64,000 nt of DNA. It comes from Pyrocephalus nanus. Its lineage: Eukaryota > Chordata > Aves > Passeriformes > Tyrannidae. The notes beneath the pieces are model-generated. The model had not been told where the DNA came from. It did no database searches and worked only from the letters and a program-made list of their open reading frames with translations. Location: assembly GCA_038380795.1 (NCBI GenBank), contig CM076267.1, positions 8,725,501 to 8,789,500 on the forward strand. Direction: 5' to 3'. A program made the position numbers and the translations under genes. Numbering within the stretch: position 1 is the stretch's first letter; each line of letters begins with the position of its first letter. Below, piece after piece: positions 11,813 to 22,596 of this stretch.

Positions 11813-11848
11813 CTTGGCTTACATAGCTCACTTGGCTTACATAGCTCA
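11813..11848 (+). repeat. 18-bp perfect tandem duplication
   Basis: CTTGGCTTACATAGCTCA occurs twice back to back with no mismatch. Identity of the two units suggests a recent slip or duplication. Confidence 0.97.
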
Positions 11849-11849
11849 T

Positions 11850-13260
11850 GTCATAACTCATCCATGGCTTCCTCCCACCTTACTGACCATTATCCAGGGC
11901 AAGAACAAGCCCCGGCAAACACAGGTTTTAGCAATGTTTTGCTAACAATGCCAGCCATCCCAATCTGCAAGTTTCATCTTGAAACACCCTCCACTTAGCT
12001 GTAGTTAGTGGTTGTCCCAGCCCAAGGCCTCTTTTCAACAATGTTTTGCACCAAAACTGAACACCCGCTAATTAAGTAGGTGTATTTTGGCCGCAGACAG
12101 ATTAAAGACGTCATCTGAAGACTCATTGTTTGCTAGTTTCCCCTCACTGCTGCACTGCTGAGATCACCTCAGTGTAACCCTGTGAGCTTTCCCTGGACAG
12201 AGTCTGTGATTTTTGCTAATTCATTTCTTTTGTGAACTCCAGTTGTTTTGCACTGAACGTGGCACGTCTCCAGCATACGGGATTCACATCAGGCAATCAT
12301 CCTACACAGTGTAAATCAATGAGATGAAATGTAGCCATTGACAGCACTTACAATTTTGCCCATTACTATGAAATCCTCTGTCTTTAAATGGAAGATGCTT
12401 TTGTGAATCCATTGAAGCATAGCTGACAAAGCCTTCAATACCCACTATTGCCTAAATACTGCAAAACATAACAGTTATAAAAGATACATGTAGTGCATAT
12501 TTATAAGGATTAGAGTAAGCACTTTGCAGAATCACTGAAGCACCTTTGTCCCTTTTTCAGGTTACTTATAAACCTTGGATATTTTCTTCTTCCCACGACT
12601 CAAAGAAACACTTTTCTGGGGGCTTACCAGGTCTCTCTGCCTTTCTGTGTGCTCACAATGCAAAATATGTACTTCTACAATTGTGTTTAAAAAAAAAAAT
12701 CCCTGCACTGTAATTATTCTTTATGCTAATATAATAGACTAGTAAATGTTCCTACACTTCTTGTAGGACTAATTACATTTCAATAATGTGAATCATCCCT
12801 GGAGCCACTACTGTTAAATATTTTTGGAGCAGTAGCGAGGGAGTTTGTTATTTGTACACACTAGAGAAACGTGGATTTGCGAAACAGAATAGCACAGCTC
12901 TACAGCAGTGACACTCCTGGCGTGGCCATGCTGGGTCAGGGTAGATGTAACAGGGGAACACATCAGCTGGAGGATTTGCTGCATCCCGTCCGATCCACCA
13001 GGTCCTCACATTCACGACTCAGCTTTTGCAGTGGCTACAGTAAGTTTCACTTGAGACAGCAGTTACAGTGAGCTCATCAGGAGCTGCTGCTGAATGAAAT
13101 GTAAATTTTATAGTTTGTGTGTGTGTAGGAAAACGTAAAGGATTCCAAAACCACATCTTTTTTAATTGGCTAAGATAAGAGATTTACTATAATTTGCAGA
13201 TTGCAAATAAAGCCAGAAAAGAGTTAAGGCAAGCAAGGAGAGTAATTTCAGATACAGCAA
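11850..13260. other. Non-coding stretch, nothing specific
   Basis: Short open frames only. Homeodomain cores (GCTAATTAAG near 12068, ACTAATTACA near 12767) are present but scattered. No gene or recognised repeat. Confidence 0.5.
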
Positions 13261-13266
13261 CACTTC

Positions 13267-13314
13267 CTTGTATGCATCCTGTAACAATTTCTTGTATGTA
13301 TCCTGTAACAATTT
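13267..13314 (+). repeat. 24-bp tandem duplication, one mismatch
   Basis: Units 13267-13290 and 13291-13314 differ at one base (TGCAT versus TGTAT). Local replication slippage is the simplest explanation. Confidence 0.96.
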
Positions 13315-16300
13315 GGCAAGGCAGCCCTGCCTAGTTATTGACTTCTGAGAAATATTTTGGTTTTGGATAAGGAACTGACATGGAGGCAGTCATGTCATTC
13401 ATTGCTGGAAGCTGTCACTGAAGCTCTAGCCTTGCTGCTGTGTCTCTAGTCTACCTGCTCAGTGTGTTGGTGGTCAGGCAAGTCTTGTCTTCACCCTCTC
13501 TACTCTGCACAATAACAATGTTTACGATACCCTACGTTTCCAGCTGCTGCAGAGCCTGCTATGTTTAATATTAACTAAGTGCTGCTCACTGAATGTGTCA
13601 GTCACCGTTTCTCCTCCAGGGCTGGTTTTGCATGTTCTTGAGCAAGTTTTATGCCAGTCGTAGTTTCAGTTGTCACAGACCACCTGAGAAAGAAGGCTAC
13701 CACTATCTACATGCCTTGTAGCAGCTCTGTGAAGATGAATGAAGCTCAGCACCTGAAGGCTACCTGACAGGCCTTGTCCTCCACCTGCCCAATGTTTCAG
13801 CTTGAACAGAGCTGCTGCTCTTCTGACCAGGTTGCTGGAAATCTTGGACAGAAGGTTGATGCAGGTGCAGTTACTCTGATGCATATGGAATATACCAGCC
13901 CTGCTGCTTGGGGGTTAAGCAGGTAGTCTGCAGGAGTCCATTAAATCTGAGCACGCACAAATCAGCAAATATAGACTGTTTTTTGGATATCCAAAAGATA
14001 AACTAAACAAAATAATTTAGGGCTTTTTTTTTTTTTGGTTTAGGTTGGATTCACAAAATCAATCTGCATAGTTAAAAGGTCAAATGACATACATTATGGA
14101 AGTAAATCCACTGCACACGCAAAAGCCATAACCTGGTGAAAAACTGACTGCAGTTAACACAACAAAATAAATTGAAACCATGACCTTCCCAGTCAAGTGC
14201 TTTGGCCAATTTCCTTAAGCTTCTAGCTTTTCTACAGAGGCACTTGTTTACAGATCTGCTCATCTACTGTGTTACTGCACCTTCTCAAACATCAGAGCCC
14301 TGATCCAGGTGTAGCCATTCCTAATCTGCACTGGGGTAGATCAATCTGCCTTCCTTGGCCACATCTGTGAGCAGGCACTGGTGCAGCCTGCCTGGGCTGC
14401 TCGTTCTGGGTTGGCCCTGCACCAGAGCTGGGATGCTGAAAAACAGGTAGTTTGGGTTGTGGTTGGGAAGAGTAGAATAATAAATCTTGCTGCTGCAGAG
14501 AGCTAAAGGGTTGAGAGTGGAGAAAGGTCCACTAGGGAAGGACCACTGGAGAAGCTGGGTGTGACATAAATGAGCTAAGGGAACTGTGGAAAGGGAAATC
14601 CTTGGCAAGAAAAGAGGAACTGAAAAGTGAGGAAAAAAAGATTGGAGAAAAAAAGAAAAGAGTAACAAAGGTGAAATTTGAAGAAAGTATAGGTGGAAGA
14701 TTTTGAACAAATTTGTGACTGCTGGAAGGAAAGGAAATACCTGTATTCCATCTATTCTTTTTCCTCACTACAAGTTTCAGTTTTTAGCTTTAATATGGTC
14801 ATTGAAGATGCTCGAGAAAAGGACAAAGCTCTGTTTTAAGTGAGTCTGCTGCTCATGGCACCTCATTGAAATCTTTCTGGTCTGCAAGCAAAAGAGCTCT
14901 TTGGTTTTGTTTCCTAGTGCAACACCAGTTTGTTCCCAAAATTGTAGAGTTCAAACCTCCTACCTTTTACAGACCCTTTGTCTTGCTGGTGGGAAAATAA
15001 CAAAAAGTCAAATTTAGAATGTTGCTTCCTTCCGAGGAATCTGGGATGAAATTATTCCTCTTATAGTCAGCAAACCCTTCCCCACAGGGTTAATGTTTCT
15101 AATGTGAAAACAAGGTATTATAATAATAAAAACAAACACTGATGTTATTATTGTTGTTTAAAACCCTGTCAACTGCTTGTTTACCTGTTTCCATGGAAAT
15201 AGAGTGCCGGTCTCCAGAATATTTGCTAGATGAACTCTCAACAGCCCACACCTGGGACGTGTGAAGGGTTGTGGGACATGGCAAAGAGAAGCATCAAGTG
15301 CCTCTGCAGTCTCTTCTGTGCAGAGTCAGTCTGTGATATTAGGAAATGGAATAAAGACACTTGGTAGGCTTTGTTTCAGCCAAGGAAGCTGTGAAAAGGG
15401 TTTGTGAGCTGTGTTCATGACTTGTCTTATAGAAGCAGCCAATGCATGGCTGAAATGGTATATTTTTTTTGGTCTCCACACCCCTTTTTCCTTGTGCTCC
15501 CTTTCTCCTCTTTAAATTCTTCTTGATAGAAAGGGATTGGAGCCAAAAGTTCCCTAATTCTGGAAACTGCTTGGGTCTGAGGTTTTGACTTAATTTATCT
15601 TTACCTGCTGATGTGAGGGAACTACAACCCTGTTGACTTCTGTAGTGTTATCCGAGGCTAAATCAGTATATACCTGATCCACAAAGGAACCATTGTACAG
15701 CATGTTGGCATTTGATCATGCTGGGGAATGAAAGCCATATTTGAGTGAGGCCTACTAGTGCCTCATTACTGCACTGTAAACAACTGGATATTACAGTAAT
15801 GGACAAGGCTCTGAGTGCTACGAACAGCTTCACATTCACTGTATTGATTTGCAGTGTGCACAGTGATGGTCTGCTGTAATAAATACAAATGCCATAGTGT
15901 AGAAATGTCAGAACAACTTATTAAGAATGTGTCTCTTGCTCGTGCAGTACAGCATGTACATCTGCACAGCTGCAGGGTTGTGGCGAGGTGGGGATGAAGC
16001 TGTGGCTCAAAACCCAGCATTGCAAGGATATAAATTCAGCGTATTAACACAGCCTGTACTGGCCAGTCCTGTTTCTTTGTGCTTCCCTGTAACAGACAAG
16101 ACTTCTCCTGTGCCTCAGAACATATTTCACATTACAGAAGATAATATATTGTTTCTCACATATCAGGAGAGTTGAGGTGTTACCAGGTCTCAGCCCACAT
16201 ACCACAGGCAATTCTTTCCCCACCTTCCACCACTTAAAGAAGCAGGAAATGCCACCGGAGCCATTATTTCTCTTAACAGTACAATTGTTTTATCTAAGCA

Positions 16301-17560
16301 TGGAAAACCTTCAGCATTTACCAGGGCTGTAGTTCAAAAAAGAGACTTGTGGCAGATCACACGTGTGCTTCTGCTGGGTACACCTAAAGTATGTGTGCAC
16401 TGTTATAAATATGTGTCCCTCTCTTTCACTCAAGATGTACATATATAGATTAGTATTCTTTGACCAGATCAACAGTTTGTATGACATTTGCTCAATCTCT
16501 TGGTCCACTAGAGAGTAAGAGGCAACTTTCTTAAAAAAATAGCTTGTGTCTCTCTCTATGTCTCTGGAGGAACCATTTCCCAAGCCATTCTTCTCTGTGA
16601 CTACTGGGCTGGTCTGCATCTCCCATCTGGACTCTCTTACTTCTGGAGGAATTCTATACATGGACCAGCAGTTTCTTGCTAGGGTTCTCCCACATGTTGT
16701 GTTGACATCCCTTTTAGCTTGTTATGTAAAAGGATGTCACAGTGGAAAACTTGCCCATGTCTACTACCTAGAGGTAGAATTTACTGTTGGAAACCTCTCA
16801 GTCCCACCTGCCTCAAACTCTAATCAATGAAGGAAAGTGAGAATGAAACTGGGAAAATTGCTTTGCTATATAGGAGAAATGACAGGCTAATCATTCTCAA
16901 AAAAATAAACAAGATTTTATGAATGAGTATGGAGTGTGACAGGAGCTATGGAAAGGCTGGGAGGAGAAGTGGATGGAAATCTCCTGCTGGAAATGTCAGT
17001 GTGTTTCCACAATCATGAATATAAATATTGCCTGTGCTCCAAGAATGTATGCTTACACAAACATTCAGATAGATGTTTCCATAATATTCATCAGCCTTAG
17101 AACTTTGCAGATGACAACAGAATTAAAGCCCATCAGACATCATTTGAAGGAGAATTACTGTGCTTATCATGATGAATTAGACCAAATACAGGTCTTGTGG
17201 CAAATCTGAGTCTGTAAGCTCTGATTCCACCTGACTACTCTTTGTCCCTGTATTTATAGAAAAAGTCTTTTTAAGTTTAGTAACGGAAGGAATCTATGGA
17301 GTTTCACAAAAGTCTGTAGATGTCACTGCAGGAACTGCCAGGATCTCCTACTTTTTAGTGTTGTTCTTGTTATTGTTCATGTAGTCCTATGGATTTAGAG
17401 ATTTCCTATAATGTTCTGCTGCAGATGCCATAGGAAATGAGGGAGTCTTGAACAGCACAGGGAAGGTGCAGTGCTTTGTTCCCTGAAGTCCCCCACTGGG
17501 TAGGTATGCCAGGAGAGGGGAGGAGAGCCTGCTGCTAACCTCATCTGATGGATAGTCCCT
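13315..17560. other. Non-coding stretch, nothing specific
   Basis: Purine-rich around 14580-14720, which produces 78- and 129-codon minus-strand frames rich in Phe, Ser and Leu; these are composition artefacts. A T run of 13 lies at 14024-14036. No gene or repeat family was recognised. Confidence 0.5.
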
Positions 17561-17569
17561 GAGGCACCA

Positions 17570-17583
17570 CTGCCATCTGGTGA
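17570..17583 (-). promoter_or_regulatory. CTCF-like motif, minus orientation
   Basis: CTGCCATCTGGTGA matches the reverse of the CTCF core (GYGCCMYCTRSTGG) at 12 of 14 positions by my count. Mismatches are at the outer bases only. CTCF organises insulators and loop anchors. Occupancy is unknown. Confidence 0.35.
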
Positions 17584-19380
17584 AAGTTGGAGCAGCCCAT
17601 GGGGATGTGTTAGGAAACCATAACTGACAGCCTTACCACTGCACTAAGCCCAGCCCAGAAAGGGAGCACAATCAGGCCCACACAATTTTACTGAGAGTTT
17701 TTCTTTGGAGTTTTTCTTTTAAAGTCTTTTTTAGATCCCTGAACCAAATCCATAATTCTTCATACAAAGAAGTCTTTGTACACTCATCAAAAATTACAGT
17801 TATTAGACTCTGAGTTATTAATCTTTATGAGGAAATCACAGGATGTTGTCCTCAGACTTGGGAAGGTTGGTGTTGGTTTGCCAGTTTTGGCAACCCTATT
17901 TTCTGAAGAATATGAGAAGGAGGTATCCTGCTTGTGTTGTGCAAGTGCCCTCTCGAGGAGCAGTCAGTGGTGATTACTTCTGCAGCACACTGCAGGGGTC
18001 AGATTTGTCAAAAAAGAGAGCAAAATGCTTGTCATAAGTATGTGAGCAGCTATTGTCTGTTAGTTCCCTGAGCTTTGGAAAATGAGCTGGTTCATATCAA
18101 GGATGCTCAAAACTGGTCTTGGCCAGACTGACTATGAAGATGAGGGGAGAAGAGCCACTGGCATGAGCAAGCTGGCACAGATATCCATGCTTTGAGAGGA
18201 GGCAAGGAAGTGAAGGCAGTAGAAATTACTCCAAAGGCCAATGGGTGTTTTTCTATTACTGGTCTGATATCCCACATGGTATAGGGGAAGCCAACATGCA
18301 TGGTATTCCCTGGGGGGGTTGATCCATTTTGACCTGTAGGCTGAGGCGTGCAGAAAACTGTTGACTAAACAGACCTTGGATCAAGCTTGAACCTCCTTTT
18401 ATCAGAGCTGAGTGTAAGTGATGTGAGAGTGAACAAAATCTCTCCAGCAGAATTGTACTTTTAGTTAAGGTGTTGTAGTTGGCTGGGATGATGGATACAC
18501 ACTAGCATTTGCTTTCTCCTTGCACTCTTGCTTTTAGAGTCAAAGATTTTTGTATGGCCTGGTATACCTTGGAAATTTATTATTAAAGTGTTTATGGTAG
18601 TGTGGGTTGTTTTGCTTTAAATCTCAAAATCATGTTCAGAAATAGTATCAATTGCTGTTTCAACAAGGAGAGATTGCATTACGATCAATATTATCTATTA
18701 TATCCTGGGGTCTGTTGTGAGTAGGTAGTATTAAGACATACATAATTTATTAACAATCTCACTAGTGGCCCAAAAATCCTTAGTGAGGATCAGGTCAAGT
18801 TTTGGTCAAGTTTGTAATGACTCTGTAAGTGCAAGGTTAACTTCCCTGTAGGGTAAATCCATTAACTTCAGTGGAGTTAAATAGCCAGTTGTTTAAGGGA
18901 AGTGGAAAATGCAGAGACTTAACAACTAACTAATAGGTTTTTCAACACAACAAAAACAAAGGGAACGAAGAGATTTCTATGTTGGATAATCAATTTTGCG
19001 TCCTGAAGAACATACTGGCTAAAGCACTGGAAGCTGTGAGAAGCCAATTCTCTATGCTTCCAGCCAGAACCTAGCTAGAGGCCTGAATACGGCATGTCAT
19101 TATGATTAATTATGGGTAATGAGTGTTTTATGAACCTAAGAAAGAAAAGCATTTATTTTTCTGGTATTATGGTGGTAGAGTCTTGTTTTGTTTGGAGCTG
19201 GGATTGCAAAGCCAAACAGATGATGAAACCCCTTTATTAGCTCTTTTGTTTTGCTCTAGACTGTTTACTAGACTTATGGGGCCAAATCCCCATCACACAG
19301 CAGCTCTGCCAAGGCAAGAGACAACGATTCAGTTCAGGAGCTCTGGGATTTTGTATTTTTTGCCTTTTGTTCTGTTTCAT
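17584..19380. other. Non-coding stretch, nothing specific
   Basis: Short open frames only. Near 18853-18885 a phrase ATTAACTTCAGTGGAGTTAA resembles a decayed amniote repeat phrase also seen near 21793. No gene is supported. Confidence 0.45.
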
Positions 19381-20330
19381 TCATTTTCTGTGTCGGAAAC
19401 CCCGTAGACCTACGCTGATCAACAAGCGTAAGAAGTTTGAGACTAGCCTATCCCAAGGATGGTCTGCCTCCGGGAGTTTGTTAGCTCTGGGGCCTGACTC
19501 GAAGCCTGCTGGAACCTCCAGGAATATTTCTCTTCATTTTTTGCAAGCCCTCAGAGCAGGCCCTTGGGAGTTTCTCTAGGAACCTGCAGCTCAGGATGAT
19601 AAAAGCTTGAGAGCGGTGATGGCTGAGGGAACAGGGCTGTGACAAAGGCCCTGTGCAAACGATCCTGCCTGGAACTGACACCCTGTGGCAATGCCACCCA
19701 ATGCAGTCAGTCCAGAGCACACCTCTCATTGCAAGGTCGAGGTGTTTTCCATCCCTTCAGGATCCCCATGCTTCCCAGACTGAAGTCCGTGTTAAATCAG
19801 CAATGTGCTCAGTGCTGGCTTTATCCACAGAGGTATTCTCTGAGAGGGGCAGCAGGAGAGTGGATGTAAAGAGACCCTTTTGCCTCACCCCTTTGTTTTA
19901 GGGGTCTGAGGACAGGAGGGCAGGATAAGGGCTTTTGGCGCTATTGGTCCCTAAGTTTTAAAGAGGGCTTAAAAAAATATAGGGGCAAAAACGGTGAAAA
20001 GAGAGAAAAACAGCAGCAAGAAGGGATCAGTGAGCGACAGCCCTGGTCTCCGGCTGTTCTCCAGCGCGCCAGGAGGTGGTGCAAAGCCCCTGCTCATCCC
20101 ACGGATAGGAGACAAATATCGCTCTTCCAGGGACAACTCTCCAACTTGTATTACCCGGAAAAATACTAGAGGTTTCACCCTGCCCAGCCTGCTTCTGTAA
20201 CTCTGGTATTTTGGTATGTACTCAAGGCTGACAATGCTAACTGTGCGAAAGGGAGCAAACACAGGGGAACTTTATACTGCGAACTGCTATAATCGTGCTG
20301 CAATAATGGTGATAAAATAAAGGTATTACC
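19380..20330. other. GC- and CpG-raised segment
   Basis: I count about 30 CpG in roughly 950 bases, clearly more than in the flanks, which are nearly CpG-free, though below a classical CpG island. It includes an inverted CCAAT (ATTGG at 19943-19947), an A/T-rich TATA-like stretch at 19970-19982 and a CTCF-like motif at 20069. Open frames of up to 97 codons overlap on both strands and match nothing I know. It could be an orphan promoter, a lncRNA first exon, an insulator or a decayed insertion. Confidence 0.4.
20069..20082 (+). promoter_or_regulatory. CTCF-like motif, plus orientation
   Basis: CCAGGAGGTGGTGC matches CCASYAGRKGGCRC at 12 of 14 positions by my count and lies beside GCGCGCC in the CpG-raised segment. 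With the minus-oriented motif at 17570 it forms a divergent pair. Binding is inferred only. Confidence 0.35.
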
Positions 20331-20980
20331 GAATGAATTCTAAAGTATTCTATTTCCAGGACAAGCGATTCTTGCTGTGCAGAATGCAGACAAAAATGTG
20401 ATCATATTTTGGATTCTTTGTGCTTGCTTTTTTCATTTTGTACAATTTATTTCTTCTTTGTTTTCTAAACTTTTTCATAAAATAATACTAAAAATTAATT
20501 AATAAGAGTAAAAAGAAATAGATTCTAATAAGCCATTTCATCCTTGTGTATCAATTTAAAAAAATTAAAAGCTCTGTCATGAAATTGTGTTATCAGTTCT
20601 CTCTTACTCAAAACAGGGACCACTAAATAGTTTCCCTTTCTAGTTACTGAAATAGTGTACATTACTAATATGGAATTTTAAATATATTGAATGGCCTTTG
20701 GTGGTAATTTAACAAAACGAATAATTTGTCTTTGTGACAAAACTGTGTAAAACACGGCTTGATGGCTGAATTACTGAAACATTAGAAAAATAAACTCATT
20801 AGTTTCAGATAAACTGAAGGTGTTACTTCATTTAAAAAATCTCAGTGTGCTATTACAAAGCTGTCATATGAAAACTCATTTTACATTGTGGAAAAAATAA
20901 GTTTATAGACATGAGTTCCGCTTATCAGAAAATAAAAAATAGACTCAGTTTATTGTTCTTAACATTACAGAAGTTATGGG
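20331..20980. other. AT-rich non-coding stretch
   Basis: Very AT-rich, with frequent TTTAAA, AATTAATTAATA and ATAATAAT strings. No open frame of note and no recognised repeat family. Confidence 0.5.
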
Positions 20981-20982
20981 TG

Positions 20983-21117
20983 GGTTTTTTGTTTGTTTGT
21001 TTGGGGTTTTTGTGTGTTTTGGGTTTTTTTGTTGGTTGGGTTTATTTTGTTTTGGTTTTGTTTTGTTTTTTTTTTTTTTTTTTATTTTTTTTTTTTTGAT
21101 TTTTTTTTTTTTTTTAA
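20983..21117 (+). repeat. G/T low-complexity tract grading into poly-T
   Basis: It begins with GTTTGTTTGTTTG-type repeats and GGGTTTTTGTGTG strings and passes into nearly pure T interrupted by single A, G or GA. Frames crossing it encode Phe/Gly/Leu runs on the plus strand and Lys runs on the minus strand, and are artefacts. It may be the complement of a decayed A-tail, but no retroposon body was recognised. Confidence 0.9.
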
Positions 21118-21407
21118 GAAGAACAAGACTCTGTAAAATAAGCATTTATTTAAGCTTCTCAGTTGGCAGTGATTAGCAAAGCCTGTTGTGGGATAGTTTA
21201 GACTGCCAGTATAAAAAAAGCAGTATATTTCAGCATACTTCTCCAGAACAAAATGAAAAATCATCTTTTTATAACATATTTTTTTAACACCTTTAACCCT
21301 TTTCCTCTCTTGGCTAACAAATACTTTTTTTCAGGCAAATGTTACATATGTTTCAGGTACAGAAACTTGCTTTGCTTTTATGAATGCAGACTTCTTCAGG
21401 CAGTATG

Positions 21408-21422
21408 TATATATATATATAT
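21408..21422. repeat. Short (AT)n run
   Basis: Fifteen-base alternating TA tract after CAGTATG. Confidence 0.9.
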
Positions 21423-21792
21423 CTGTTGTAAGAAACATACCTCTGTTCAGCATGTTATTAAACAATCTTTTTAAAGGTATGGGGGAATTAAGTTGTATAA
21501 AGATTAAATGAAACTATAGGTCTAAATTTGTGCTAAATTCTTTGCTTTTTAAAATTCTGAGAAATGTTGGGTAGTTTTTTTAATCCCTACCTTAATAATA
21601 ACAATGCATACACCTACTTATTTTCCATTTTGCCTTGGAGGTCTCACTTTGGAAGTGAGGGGTTAGGGAGGAAGAATGGTGGAGAGCTCTAGATGTAAAT
21701 ACCCAAAGCATTATCCAAAACACTCATTGGCATATTATTTTAAATTTCAGGTAAAAAAGCTTTTAGAAGGTTGTATCAGAATTTCTGTTGCT

Positions 21793-21861
21793 TTATACCA
21801 GTGTAAAACATCACTGCAGTCAGTGGAGCTACGTTGGTTTGCATCAACTAAGAATCCAGGC
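21793..21861 (+). repeat. Possible ancient amniote repeat fragment
   Basis: The phrases ATACCAGTGTAAAAC, CACTGCAGTCAGTGGAGCTA and AAGAATCCAGGC follow the order of a phrase I recall as common in turtle, crocodile and bird DNA (ACACCAGTGTAAA, then GAAGTCAATGGAGTTAC, then GAATCAGGCC). I cannot assign it to a named family with certainty; an old CR1/L3-type element is likely. Confidence 0.35.
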
Positions 21862-22578
21862 TATTGTTTTGGCTCTGATTTTAAGTGCTTTCCTACAAAC
21901 CTTTAAAAGTTCAACTTTGCTTAATCAAGCAAATGAATGCTCTGAACTGTGACTTAGAGTATTAAGAAGACATTTCAGAAGATAGCCAGATTTTCTGTTC
22001 TTGCTAATTTAACTTTTCCTTATTATCTTTAGAGAATGTCATTTTTCGAGCGTGCTAATACAGCAAACTTTTATACCATCATTAAGGATCATGGTTTATT
22101 GGATTTCATCTGACTACTCAAGCAAACATTTGTTTAGTGACACTCTTAAATACAATATTGTGCCACAAATGTCAGAAATGTTGGTTGAAAGTTTATGAGT
22201 AAAGCCTTTACTTTAAAGAGAAGCTGGAGAGGAATGAAAATGTAAAAGTTTTACATGAACTTTCTCTGGGGTGCCATGAGACAGCTATTTGGCTCTTGGG
22301 ATTTTTACAAGATTACTATGTGATAGTAACAAAATTTATAATTAAGTTTAGGAAAAACATACATGAAGCAGGAATATAGCTCCGGCATTGAGGATGCAGG
22401 TGTATATCTATCACCCTTAAACAATCATTTTCTTTGACAGCTCTTGATAGCAACAATTGACTGCACAATATTCTAACATCACAATGACTTCATCAGGCTT
22501 TTCATATTGTTAAGGTAGTGGGAAGTTTCCTATTTTATTCCTTTTCTTGACTTTTTTTTTTCTTTTTTTAATCTGGTC

Positions 22579-22596
22579 AAAAAAAAAAAAAAAAAA
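22579..22596 (+). repeat. Poly-A run (18)
   Basis: Uninterrupted A run 9 bases after an AT-rich T tract; no element body was recognised. Confidence 0.92.

Noticed and set aside
11660..12010. Possible LTR fragment
   Set aside because: Composition differs slightly from the flanks, but no TG..CA ends, polyadenylation layout, primer-binding site or second copy was found.
14321..14768. Two long minus-strand frames (129 and 78 codons)
   Set aside because: They come from a purine-rich plus strand, giving Phe/Ser/Leu-rich peptides in two overlapping frames, typical of biased composition rather than coding.
20911..21264. Gly/Phe-rich and Lys-rich frames on opposite strands
   Set aside because: They are translations of the G/T and poly-T low-complexity tract.
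22552..22596. T run followed by A run as a retroposon boundary
   Set aside because: No target-site duplication or LINE/SINE body could be recognised either side.
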